Shown here one piece after another: positions 1 to 9,100 of a stretch of 40,966 bases of DNA. The translations under genes were made by a program, and so were the position numbers. Below the pieces are notes generated by a model, which was not told the DNA's origin, did no database searches, and saw nothing but the letters and a program-made list of their open reading frames with translations. Origin of the DNA: Silene noctiflora (Eukaryota; Streptophyta; Magnoliopsida; Caryophyllales; Caryophyllaceae); NCBI GenBank assembly GCA_009801015.1, contig VHZZ01000001.1:1092171-1133136 (forward strand). Reading direction: 5' to 3'. Within the stretch, counting starts at the first letter, position 1. Every line of letters begins with the position of its first letter.

Positions 1-858
1 TTGAAATACTTTCTCGGCCTTGAAGTTGCGCGGAGTGCTGAAGGTATATATCTTAGTCAACGCAAATACGCCCTTGACATCGTCACTGAAACCGGCTTAT
101 TGGGTGCTAAGACCGCCGTCACACCCATTGAGCAGAATCATCACCTTAGTACCGACACCAACTCCCCTATTGCTGATCCAGAACGTTACCGTAGGCTCGT
201 TGGCCGCTTGGTATATCTTGCCGTGACTCGTCCTGAATTGTCCTATGCTGTTCACATTCTGTCTCAATTTCTTACTCAACCACGGGAAGCTCATTTGGAA
301 GCCGCCTTGCGTGTGGTTCGCTATCTTAAGGGCAGTCCAGGTCAGGGTATCCTATTACGATCTGACAGTACTCTTCATGTGTCCGGATGGTGTGATTCNG
401 ATTGGGGTACTTGTCCCCTTACTCGACGGTCGGTGACAGGATGGTTTGTTTTTCTTGGAGGTTCTCCTGTCTCCCCGAAAACCAAAAAGCAACATACAGT
501 TTCGCTCTCTTCGGCTGAGGCCGAATACCGTTCTATGGCTTTTGTTGTCTGCGAGCTTAAATGGCTTCGTGGTCTCCTTGCATGTTTGGAGGTTCCCCTT
601 TCTTCTCATATGTATCTCTTTTGTGACAGTCAGTCTGCCATTCATCTTGCCCAGAATCCAGTTTTTCATGAACGTACGAAGCACATCGAAATTGACTGTC
701 ATTTTGTCCGTGATGCTATTACAGAAGGCCTTGTCACACCCTTTCACGTTCCCACAACCGAGCAAATTGCTGATCTGTTTACTAAGGCTTTGGGAGTCAC
801 TCAATTTGCGTACCTTCTCCGCAAGCTGGGCACTCTTGATCTTCATGCTCCAGCTTGA
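1..858 (+). CDS. Ty1/copia polyprotein, C-terminal fragment (end of RT plus RNase H)
   Basis: The frame is open from base 1 and stops with TGA at 856-858. It is the last ~285 codons of a retrotransposon polyprotein whose start lies left of the window, so the TTG at base 1 is not a real start. In order it shows the end of the reverse transcriptase (KYFLGLEVARS at residues 2-12), the linker with RYRRLVGRLVYL at 62-73, and the copia RNase H: CDxDW at 131-135 (one residue masked by an N), SSAEAEY at 170-176, CDSQSA at 208-213 and HIEIDCHFVRD at 228-238. RNase H removes the RNA template during reverse transcription in the virus-like particle. No stop or frameshift breaks the visible part, which suggests a fairly young copy. 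A purine tract and short LTR follow directly. Copia assignment is secure; the lineage (Ale-like, from the short LTR) is a guess. Confidence 0.93.
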   Translation: MKYFLGLEVARSAEGIYLSQRKYALDIVTETGLLGAKTAVTPIEQNHHLSTDTNSPIADPERYRRLVGRLVYLAVTRPELSYAVHILSQFLTQPREAHLEAALRVVRYLKGSPGQGILLRSDSTLHVSGWCDXDWGTCPLTRRSVTGWFVFLGGSPVSPKTKKQHTVSLSSAEAEYRSMAFVVCELKWLRGLLACLEVPLSSHMYLFCDSQSAIHLAQNPVFHERTKHIEIDCHFVRDAITEGLVTPFHVPTTEQIADLFTKALGVTQFAYLLRKLGTLDLHAPA

Positions 859-865
859 GGGGGGG
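857..865 (+). other. Polypurine tract of the copia element
   Basis: A purine run (GAGGGGGGG) overlaps the stop codon and abuts the LTR. This is the expected plus-strand primer site of an LTR retrotransposon. Confidence 0.8.
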
Positions 866-1029
866 TATTAGGCAATAGAGTATCGTAATCATATCGTAAT
901 ATCTATATTGTTTAGGAATATGCTTTATATTGNTATGGGAATATCCCGTCTATTAAGGAAACACTTGTANTATATATATCCTATCGATTTCTAATGAGAA
1001 GGCAGACTTTCGCTATCATTCTCTTAACA
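866..1029 (+). repeat. 3' LTR of the copia element (164 bp)
   Basis: It starts TATTAGGC directly after the polypurine tract and ends CTCTTAACA, so its ends form the inverted repeat TGTTA/TAACA with the first dinucleotide changed from TG to TA. A TATATATATCC stretch near 970-980 could be its promoter TATA. Two single Ns lie inside. The length is at the short end for copia LTRs. The target duplication cannot be checked because the 5' LTR lies outside the window. Confidence 0.75.
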
Positions 1030-1034
1030 AACTA

Positions 1035-1161
1035 CCTATTTAATCCACCTAAAGTCATGTGGCCCAAATCAAATTTTCCTACTTTACCCCCTCGCTTTTC
1101 CACATTTTCTTAAATAACCATTTTTTTCCTATGTTACCATTTGTCTGGATCGGAGGGAGTA
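1035..1161. mobile_element. Truncated Stowaway-like MITE (right end only)
   Basis: The right terminus CGGAGGGAG followed by TA (1151-1161) is the typical Stowaway end. The sequence to its left resembles Stowaway interior, but no matching left end is present. The copia LTR ends six bases before this segment, so the retrotransposon may have inserted into or next to the MITE and removed its left terminus. Confidence 0.45.
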
Positions 1162-1346
1162 TTAGTTAATTTGTTATCAAGTCAAACGTTCATTTTTGAT
1201 AAATATTAAGCTTTTTGTCGGGCCATCAATCTAATAGGTCAATATCTGATCGGTTTCATATCGGGTTAGGTGGGGTCGAGTTCGGGTGGGTCACTAATCA
1301 TTGCACCATATCGGGTCAATATCTAGTCGGCTTCTTAGCAAGTCAT
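1162..1346. other. Non-coding stretch, degenerate GGGTCGGGT-like repeats
   Basis: No open frame or known motif. The part from 1215 to 1335 has loosely repeated TCGGGT/ATATCGGGTC words. A similar texture recurs near 31980-32160. Origin not recognised. Confidence 0.4.
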
Positions 1347-1354
1347 GTACTCCC

Positions 1355-1593
1355 TAGAGATGGCCATCAGCAGAGCTAACCTGGCCCGGTCCGCCCCCAA
1401 ACCAGCCCCCTCCCTGGCCTGGCCCGGGTCACAATACCCAGACCCGCCCCGCCTATAACTCGCCTCCCGCCTGCAGCCCGCACTCCCCTCGGCCCGGGCC
1501 AGACACAATCCCAGTCCAGTCAAGCCCGCCCTCCCCTGGCTTGGCCCTGGTCTGACCATAAAAGCCCGCCCCCCCTGCCCGATGCCACCTCTA
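1355..1593. mobile_element. hAT-like MITE, GC-rich (239 bp)
   Basis: The termini are TAGAGATGGCCATC on the left and GATGCCACCTCTA on the right, an imperfect inverted repeat. They are flanked by GTACTCCC (1347-1354) and GTACTCGT (1594-1601), an 8-bp target duplication with two mismatches, as hAT elements make. The interior is an extreme C-rich strand built of CCCGCC/GGCCCGG words. No coding capacity. The imperfect duplication keeps confidence moderate. Confidence 0.6.
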
Positions 1594-1601
1594 GTACTCG
1601 T

Positions 1602-2033
1602 ATGTTAGAGATGACATTGAACTATCCGATGTAATTTATTTGTACTCACACTCTTATAATCTGGTGAAAGTGGTTTTTATGAGCCATTGTTCATTTCATG
1701 ACTTCATCTAAACTATTTGAGCAGCTGAGACAGTATTTTGGATGAATTCTGTTGTCAAATGTTGAAGACGGCATTGTCGTCTCATACAACAGTTGTCGTC
1801 CTGATCAATTTGTGAATCCCTTATAGTGACTTGTGAAGAGCTGAAGACAGAATAATGGTTGCATTATCTGAGAGCATCATATGGTTTATTTCACTGAGCA
1901 TCGATTAAAAGACGAATACTAAAAATGAAATTGAGAAAGCGGATTTTATCACTGGTTTTTCAATAGTATTATTGATACGATTATTGTCTAGTACAAGTTG
2001 AGCAACAATGAAAACTTTTACAATTTGGAATCA
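1602..2033 (-). other. 3' flank of CXE-1, homologous to the 3' flank of CXE-3
   Basis: No gene. The stretch 1755-1855 (words TTGTCAAATGTTGAAGAC, CAACAGTTGTCGTCCTGATC, GAGCTGAAGACAGAA) matches 29223-29320 downstream of CXE-3. The likeness runs from about 1602 to the stop codon, so CXE-1 was duplicated together with at least 430 bp of its downstream DNA. The hAT-like MITE sits exactly at the outer limit of the recognisable likeness. Confidence 0.75.
1978..2016 (-). promoter_or_regulatory. Conserved 3'-flank block of CXE-1 (probable 3'UTR/poly(A) region)
   Basis: On the minus strand this block reads TTTTCATTGTTGCTCAAC then TTGTACTAGACAATAATC. Near-copies lie 20-160 bp after the stop of every CXE gene here (29573-29610, 36898-36937, 28413-28458, 35870-35912). 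Conservation across old and young duplicates suggests a 3'-end processing or stability element, but no function is shown. Confidence 0.55.
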
Positions 2034-3032
2034 TCAAGATTTGTTGATGAATTCAACAAACTGATCCATAAGTTCAGCAGCTTTGGGTGAGACAGTTTTG
2101 AACAGATGGAACACATGGTTCTCTCCTTCCGTCTCGATCACTTGTACTTCTCCTTTCCACCCACTTTTCATCAACAAGTCTTTGTAATGGAAACCCCTGT
2201 CCCTCCATATATCTTGCTCAGCGACGAAAACCAATACCTTCTCTCCAGCCAGTTCCCTTATTTCCGGATCCATACCCGGGTTAATCCATGGATCATCGCA
2301 CCCGTTAGTCCCTGGATGTGCTAACTTCCACATTTTATAAATCATCGTTTCTGATGTCTGCTCGTTCCCGGTTAGATTCAACTTCTGAGGCTCAGACCCA
2401 ATTCGGTCTGTCCCCCAGAAGTAAGGGTGAACCAACACGAGTCCTTTCAGCGCAATTTTACCATTACTCTTGGCTATTCTGATAGCCATATGATGGGATA
2501 TATTAGCCCCAGCACTGTCCCCGGCCAGGAACACCCTGGCCGGGTCAACGTGCTCGCTGAGCCACGGCTCAGCACCTGCCAAACCCGATCCAACCCATTC
2601 AAGTGCAGCCCATGAATCGTCGTAGGCTGCAGGAAGAGGATGTTCAGGGGCTCTCCTGTAATCCACTGATACTACAATAACCTTAGCCTTAGAAGATAAA
2701 ATATTAAGATAACTATGATACTCTGGAGATGTTGCACTTTCCAGAAGAAATGCACCTCCATGAAAATACACTAAAAGTGGCACTTTTTCATCAGATTTTA
2801 TACCCTGTGGCTTGTACAATCTTACTAAAACACCCGTCTCAGTCGAGACGACAACGTCTTTCGATTCGACACCGGTTAGACTATCAATGGATGGTGGGAT
2901 GGACTGTGTGCCTAGAAACCTTTCAACTCTTCCATCTTTGTAGATTACCAACCGTGGCCTGAAATCAAGAAGTAAATCTTCTTTATTAATGTTTGCAGTT
3001 GAAATCATTATTTGTTTCATAGCTTCTTCCAT
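2034..3032 (-). CDS. CXE-1: plant carboxylesterase, HSL-type alpha/beta hydrolase
   Basis: A 332-residue single-exon gene, the normal length for plant CXE / 2-hydroxyisoflavanone dehydratase-like proteins. These soluble enzymes hydrolyse small carboxylic esters; the substrate cannot be read from sequence. The oxyanion motif is HGGA (residues 91-94) where most of the family has HGGG. The nucleophile is Ser173 in GDSAGAN; the acid is Asp274 (AEQDIWRDRG) and the base His306 (ENHVFH), so the triad is complete. No signal peptide or membrane segment: cytosol or nucleus expected. The start fits paralogues (MEEA-K-IMISTANIN) and a TATA-like box lies ~95 bp upstream. Closest paralogue is CXE-3 (about 87% identical), which has three extra residues after AKS-. 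Ser rather than Thr at the nucleophile, and the retained His, argue against a legume-type dehydratase and against a GID1 receptor. Confidence 0.95.
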   Translation of the reverse strand: MEEAMKQIMISTANINKEDLLLDFRPRLVIYKDGRVERFLGTQSIPPSIDSLTGVESKDVVVSTETGVLVRLYKPQGIKSDEKVPLLVYFHGGAFLLESATSPEYHSYLNILSSKAKVIVVSVDYRRAPEHPLPAAYDDSWAALEWVGSGLAGAEPWLSEHVDPARVFLAGDSAGANISHHMAIRIAKSNGKIALKGLVLVHPYFWGTDRIGSEPQKLNLTGNEQTSETMIYKMWKLAHPGTNGCDDPWINPGMDPEIRELAGEKVLVFVAEQDIWRDRGFHYKDLLMKSGWKGEVQVIETEGENHVFHLFKTVSPKAAELMDQFVEFINKS

Positions 3033-3123
3033 TTTTTTTGTAGATCACAAAGGTTTCACTCACAAACTCCTGGGTTTGTACTTTGTAGTGTTTCTGGATG
3101 TGGTGATTGCTATGTCTATTCTC

Positions 3124-3138
3124 TTGTATATATAATAC
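3124..3138 (-). promoter_or_regulatory. TATA box of CXE-1
   Basis: The minus strand reads TATTATATATACAAGAG, about 95 bp before the ATG. CXE-3 has the same sequence at the matching place. Transcription start not determined. Confidence 0.6.
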
Positions 3139-3204
3139 ACAAAATAATGACTAATCAAATGTTAAAATCTGATCCATAGAAGACCAAACCATCAATTCAC
3201 AAAT

Positions 3205-3665
3205 TCTCATTGAAGACGGACATTATCCGTCACAAGCTGAAGACGGATAGTGTCATTCTCACAATATACGAGTGGTACTATTCATGGAATGCTCCACTTT
3301 TCCCAACTTACACTCCCACTTGACTTATTATAAGTTAAAAGTGGTCAATTTAATCCGATTATTTTAATCTTACTATTTTTTTAGATCAAAGTTTCTAAAC
3401 CCAGTGGAAAAAATTACAAAACTTTCTTATGCTACCCATGGTTTGTTATCTACCCATGGTTTGTGACTTTGTCAATGATATCCTATTTTTAATACAAAGC
3501 ATCCTGTCACAAGTTGAAGACGAATAGTGTCCCTCTCATAATAAGGCAAGTGGGAGGGCAAGTTGGGGGGAAATGGAGCACCTTATAGTTGGTGTCACTT
3601 GCATATCGTGAGAGGGATACTATTCGTCTTCAACTTGTGATAGATAGTGTCCGTATTCAATGAGA
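3205..3665. mobile_element. Foldback MITE of the CTCATTGAAGACGG family (461 bp)
   Basis: The left end starts TCTCATTGAAGACGG and the right end closes with CAATGAGA. About 75 bp of the two arms pair imperfectly. Each arm itself repeats the word GAAGACGGATAGTG, giving nested hairpins. A shorter relative lies at 32731-32899. It sits ~170 bp upstream of the CXE-1 start, so it may lie in the promoter. I find no clean target duplication. Confidence 0.7.
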
Positions 3666-3884
3666 TGTTTTTAATAACGTGTATGATACCTTTGAGATTT
3701 TACTTTTTATGCACATCATGTCACTACAGGATAATGGACGTTAAATTAGAGTAATAAAGCGTGATTAATGGATAACCAATTTTGGCGGAAACTTGATTAT
3801 AGAACAATTTTTTTATAAAAAATGAGAGATTGCAGAAAATACCTCTAACCTCTAACCTTTGTACTGTTGTACAAAATACCCCTG
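3666..3884. other. AT-rich intergenic stretch, no feature seen
   Basis: No open frame, repeat or terminal motif recognised between the foldback MITE and the hAT-like element. Confidence 0.5.
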
Positions 3885-3892
3885 GGCATGAG

Positions 3893-4603
3893 TAGGGATG
3901 TCAGCGGGGCGGGTTTTAGCGGGTCTCGCCCCGCACTCGCCCCACTTGGAGCGGGTGCGGTTAATGATTTGATGGGTCATGGGGCGGGGATGGGTTTCAA
4001 AAGTGTTATTCGTCGCGGGTCGTGAGGCGGGGGCGGGGATCACATGAGACCCCCCCCCCACCCCCCCCCCCCCCACCCCGCCCCACACCCGCCTCGCCCG
4101 CTCCACCTCGCATGTCCCCGCCTTAATCATAAACCTAGACAAATTTATACTATATAAAAATAAAATTTATATCTTAGATAAAAAGTCTAAATCGTTTTTT
4201 CATAACCCTAGACAAATTTCATCTACTTGTTAGTTCTTACCCACCCAAATACCCAACAACCTAAACCCCCAAAAAAAGAAACCCTAATCCTCAAACTACT
4301 TGCGATTTGAAAAAATTGTGTACTAGTTAATTGAATGTTAGAACATTTTGCCAAAATTTGTTTGTATAAGATGTATGAGAGTACGAGATTAGTATGTTTT
4401 AAATTCACGATTTGTATTTTTAAAAATTGTTTTGTGAGGAGATAAGTAATTTGGCGGATCGACGGGTCCCCGCGGGACGGGGACGGGTTTGAAAAGTTCA
4501 ACCTGCTGCGGGTCGTGGGGCGGGCGTGGGTACGCATTATAGTTAGCGGATGCGGGTGCGGGTTACCCCTCCTCCGCACCCAGCCCGCCCCATTGACATC
4601 CTA
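3893..4603. mobile_element. hAT-type non-autonomous element (711 bp)
   Basis: The left end TAGGGATGTCAGCGGGGCGG and the right end CCCGCCCCATTGACATCCTA form a ~20-bp terminal inverted repeat. An exact 8-bp duplication GGCATGAG flanks it (3885-3892 and 4604-4611), diagnostic of hAT insertion. Subterminal regions are packed with GGGGCGGG/GCGGGTGCGG words on both sides of an AT-rich centre. No transposase frame, so it depends on an autonomous hAT for movement. The exact duplication implies a young insertion. Confidence 0.88.
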
Positions 4604-4611
4604 GGCATGAG

Positions 4612-4990
4612 TAATGGACATCAATCTTGAGCTGAAATGACCAAGTTTAGCTTAGCAAATTACAGCCTATCTATTGTGAAAGGAGGATCGGTCAACCGCT
4701 TGGGCCAGTTTAGGCACAATATTACACGCATTATATCCATCCAAACAATGACATCAAGTTTATTTAACTTAACTAATTAACTAACTTAGTAACTTTAAAT
4801 ATTAACCAAGTTAATTAACTTAACTTGCTTGTCAATACTCCCATTATTTTTTGCCTTTTTCTTTAGGGCACCATCATTTATACAATAAGATCAATGTGGT
4901 CCTACAGCTACACAAAAGAAAATTGTTGCTCAAAAGAAGAAGAAGAAGAAAGAAGGGTCATGATCTTCCGCCAAAGAAAAAGGTAAAAAG
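4612..4990. other. Intergenic stretch with simple TTAACT-rich sequence
   Basis: 4756-4830 is a degenerate run of TTAACTTAACTAA-like words, and 4934-4955 an AAG run. A 67-codon frame at 4851 has a Lys/Arg-rich centre that comes from the AAG run; with no relatives or conservation I do not call it a gene. Confidence 0.5.
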
Positions 4991-5018
4991 TTATGGAGCA
5001 TCGACAATCAAATTAAAG
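4991..5018. repeat. Left edge of the satellite array, copy of 25588-25617
   Basis: Words TGGAGCATCGACAATC and AAATTAAAGTTAA recur at 25588-25617. The two copies are the ends of one repeat unit; the left one is split by the insertion at 5028-5850. Confidence 0.75.
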
Positions 5019-5027
5019 TTAATAACT

Positions 5028-5850
5028 GAGTTTTTTGTCAAACATAACCTTTAAAAAAAAGAAAATTTCAAACACCACCTTTAAAAAAAAGTTTGTCAAA
5101 CACGACCTTTAATAAAAAAAAATTGTCAAACACGACCTTTTTGGCAAGATTTCAGCAACTTCGTGACAACTTGAAATGAGTGACTTTCGGTCGATGTTTG
5201 AGATAGCAAACGAGGTCGGTTTGAGGTGTTTTTGGACTCGTTGGAAAGGTGGGAATGCGGGCTTTCTAGGGCTTGTCAACACATTGGTCAAATGCGGCCT
5301 TATGTTGAGCATTTATGGTCACTTAAGTGTTTCGGATGCGAGAATTTACTTTGACTTTTTGGTTTGTTTTTCCCTCCAATTCACTCCCCTCGAACCATCA
5401 CTTGCACCCAACAACCACCACAAAAAACACAACTACGACATTTCTTGCACTTCCCTCTACCTACATACCAAATTTCAAACCAAACAAAGCATCCTAACCC
5501 AACGAAAAACCCCCTAACCACTCGCTATAAACCCACACTTTCTGAGTAGCCTTACTTTACACACCAATCGACCCCACATAAGGCCGTCTTTGACCATTGT
5601 GTTGACAACCCCATGAAAGCATGTACTCTCGTCTTTCCAACGAGTCCAAAAACACCTCAAACCGACCTCGTTTGCTATCTCAAANATNGACCNAAAGTCA
5701 CCCATTTCAAGTTGTCACGAAGTTGCTAAAATCTTGCCAAAAAGGTCGTGTTTGACAAAAAAAATTATTAAAGGTTGTGTTTGACAAACTTTTTTTTAAA
5801 GGTGGTGTTTGGAATTTTTTTTTTAAAGGTTGTGTTTGACAAAAAAACCC
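5028..5850. mobile_element. Foldback element with ~280-bp arms and 9-bp TSD (MULE-type)
   Basis: The ends GAGTTTTTTGTCAAACAT and TGTTTGACAAAAAAACCC are inverted repeats. The arms (about 5030-5305 and 5578-5848) pair over ~280 bp, including the word GACCTCGTTTGCTATCTC. Terminal parts are mini-tandems of the word TTGTCAAACACGACCTTT. An exact 9-bp duplication TTAATAACT (5019-5027, 5851-5859) flanks it, and a paralogous empty site exists near 25612-25621. The ~270-bp core has no recognisable coding. Terminal-inverted-repeat length and the 9-bp duplication fit Mutator-like elements; a transposase is absent. Confidence 0.9.
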
Positions 5851-5859
5851 TTAATAACT

Positions 5860-6140
5860 AACCAATTTGACCTTTTGGTTTTTTGGAGTAGTACGATATA
5901 AAATGGTCTTTCACAATAATTTGTGTAAGCATAAATATTAACAAGAAACTTGTCCAAATCTATGCAAGTTGAATACACCGTTGTTACACGGCTTTCGAAA
6001 TTTAAGGGTTTCATAATAAAAATGCTTGTAAATCACACGAATGATACTTTGGGCAAGATAACGCGACCACCCAAATTTTGTGGAGCAACATATAACATTT
6101 AAGGGTGTCGGTATACGATAAACCAGCTTTACACGAAAAT
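5860..6140. repeat. Divergent edge unit (type E) of the satellite
   Basis: Continues the interrupted unit: words AACTTGTCCAAATCTATGC and AAATCACACGAA lead into recognisable satellite sequence (CGGTATACGATAAACCAG). A close copy lies at 25622-25885 near the other end of the array. The first ~130 bp have no counterpart in ordinary monomers. Confidence 0.75.
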
Positions 6141-9100
6141 CGGATAATCGTGAAAAATAAAATTAATATTTGTTATTTGGGGATGAAATCGAATAGGGTA
6201 ACTCTTGAAACGAGCTCTTGCACGTGGTATAAAAACAGAGAGAAAAGCAACGTGACCCGACATGATCTCTAGAACGGCTCAAATTAAAGTGTATAACACA
6301 CAGTTTTGGGATTCGAGGTTCTCGGAACAAAAAATGTTTGTAACTCACACGTACAGTTCCCCAGGTCATATAAAGCGGCGACACAAATTTTGAGAAGCAA
6401 TTGAGAACATTTGAGGATGTCGGTATGCGAAAAACCAATCTCGGTCGAAAATTGCTTAATCGTGAAAAATGGATTAATCTTTGTTATTTGGAGATGAAAT
6501 CGAACAAGGTAGCTTCCGAAACAAGCTCTTGCGCGTAGTATAACAGGGAAAAACGCAACGTGACCCGACATGATCTCCCGAACGGCTCAAATTAAAGTGT
6601 ATAATACACTGTTTTTGAGATTCGAGGTTCTCGGAACAAAAAAATGTTTGTAAATCTCACGTACAGTTCCTCGGATCATATAAAGCGGCCACACAAATTT
6701 AAGCAGCGAAACAAGATTTTAGAGGGTGTAGGTATGCGATAAAACAACCTTGACGAAAGTCGGATAATCGTGTAAAATGGACTAAAACTTGTTAGTTGGG
6801 GCTAAATCAAATGAGATATCTTCCGGAGCGACCTCAAGCACGTGGTAGAAAAACATAGAGAAAAAGCAACGTGGCTCTGGTACAACCATCTAAACGGCTC
6901 AAATTGACAATGTTTTCGGGATTTCAAGGTCTCGGAACAAAAATGTCCGTAAATCATAAGGATAGTTCCTTGGGTCATAAAAAGCGGTCACACAAATTTT
7001 GAGAAGCAACAGAGAACATTTGAAAATGTCCGGTATGCGATAAACGAGTTTGAACGAAAATCGGATAATCGTGAAAAATGGATTAATACTTGTTATTTGG
7101 GCCTGAAATAGAATAGTGTAGCTTCCGAAGCGACCGCAAACACATGGTAGAAACATAGAGCTGAAAAAGCAACGTGGCCCGGTGCGACTTTCTGAATTGC
7201 CAAATTAAAGTGTATAATACACGATTTTCGGAATTTCAGGGTCTCGGAACAAAAATGTCCGTAAATCACAAGGATAGTTCCTTGGGTCAGATAAATTAGA
7301 AACACAAATTTTGAAAACCAACATAGGACATTTAAAGATGCGCGGTATGCGATAAACGAGTCTGAACGAAAATCGGATAATCGTGAAAAATGGATTAATA
7401 CTGGTTATTTAAGGTTGAAATCGAATAGTGTAACTCCCAAAGCGATCACGGGCACGTTGTACAAAAACAGGGACAAATAGCAATGTGGCTCGGTACGACC
7501 TTCTGAACATCTCAAATTGAAGAATGTAATACACGGTTTTCAGGATTTCAGGGTCTCGGAACAAAAATGTCCGTAAATATCACGGATAATTCCTTAGGTT
7601 AGATAAAATGGTCACACAAATTTTGAAAAGCAACAGAGGACATTTGGGTATGCCCGGTATGCGATAAACCAATCCCAACGAAAATCAGATAATCGTGAAA
7701 ATGGGTTAATACTTGTTATTTGAGGCTGAAATCGAATAGTGTAACTTCCGAAGTGACCGCCAGCACGTGGTAGAAAAATAAGGCTGAAAATGCAACGTGG
7801 TCCGGTACGACTTTCTGAACAACTCAAATTAAAGTGTATAATACATGATTTTCGGGATTTCAGGGTCTCTAAACAAAAATATCTTTAAATCGCACGGATA
7901 GTTCTTTGGGTCAGATAAACGAGTCACACAAATTTTGATAAGCAACATAGGACATTTGAGGTTCCCCGGTATGCGATAAACAAGTCTTAACGAAGATCGA
8001 ATAATCGTGAAAATTGGGTTAATACTTGTAATTTGGGGCAGAAATTGAGTAGTATAGCTTCCGAAGCGACTGCAAGAACGTGGTAGAAAAATAGGGCTAA
8101 AAAAGCAACGTGGCCCGGTACGACTTTCTGAACTGCTCAAATTAAAGTGTATAATAGACGATTTTCGAGATTTCAGGGTATCAGAAAAAAAAATGTCCGT
8201 AAATCACAAATATAGTTCCTTGGGTCAAATAAATCAGCCACGCAAATTTTGAGAAGGAACAGAGGACATTTGAGGATGTCCGGTATGCGATAAACGAGTG
8301 TGAACGAAAATCGGATAATCGTGAAAATTTGATTAATACTGGCTATTTGGGGCTGAAATCGAATAGTGTAACTCCCAAAGCGATCACGGGCACGTAATAC
8401 AAAAACAAGGACAAATAGCAATGTGACGAGGTACGATTTTCGGGATTTCAGGGTCTCAGAACAAAAATGTCCTTAAATCACACGGATAATTCCTTGGGTC
8501 AGATTAACGAGCCACACAAATTTTCATAAGCAACAAATGACATTTAAGGTTGCCTGGTATGCGATAAAAAAGTTTTAATGAAAATTGGATAATCGTGAAA
8601 AATGGATTAATACTTATTATTTGGCCCTCAAAATCGAATAGTGTAGCTTCCGAAGTGACCGCAAGCACGTGGTAGAAAAATAGGGTTGAAAAAGCAACGT
8701 GGGCCGGTGCGACTTTCTGAACTGCTCAAATTGAAGTGTATCATAGTCGATTTTTGGGATTTCAAGGTCTCGGTACAAAAATGTCCGTAAATCATAAGGA
8801 TAGTTCCTTGGTTCAGATAAATCAGCCACAAAATTTTTGAAAAGCAACAGAGGACATTTGAAGATGCCCGGTATGTGATAAACGAGTCCGAACGAAAATC
8901 GGATAATCGTGAAAAATAGATTAATACTTGTTATTTGGAGCTGATATCGAATAGTGTAACTCTCAAAGCGATCACGGGCACGTAGTACAAAAACATGGAT
9001 AAATAGTAATGTGTCCCGGTACGACCTTCTGAACGTCTCAAATCGTAGAGTTTAATACACGGTTTTCAGGATTTCAGAGTCTCGGAACAAAAATGTTCGT

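Noticed and set aside
1335..1559. GC-rich frame of 74 codons
   Set aside because: It lies inside the hAT-like MITE and reflects its CCCGCC repeats.
4851..5054. 67-codon frame with a PPKKKVK nuclear-localisation-like motif
   Set aside because: The basic run comes from an AAG microsatellite, and the frame runs into the foldback element at 5028.
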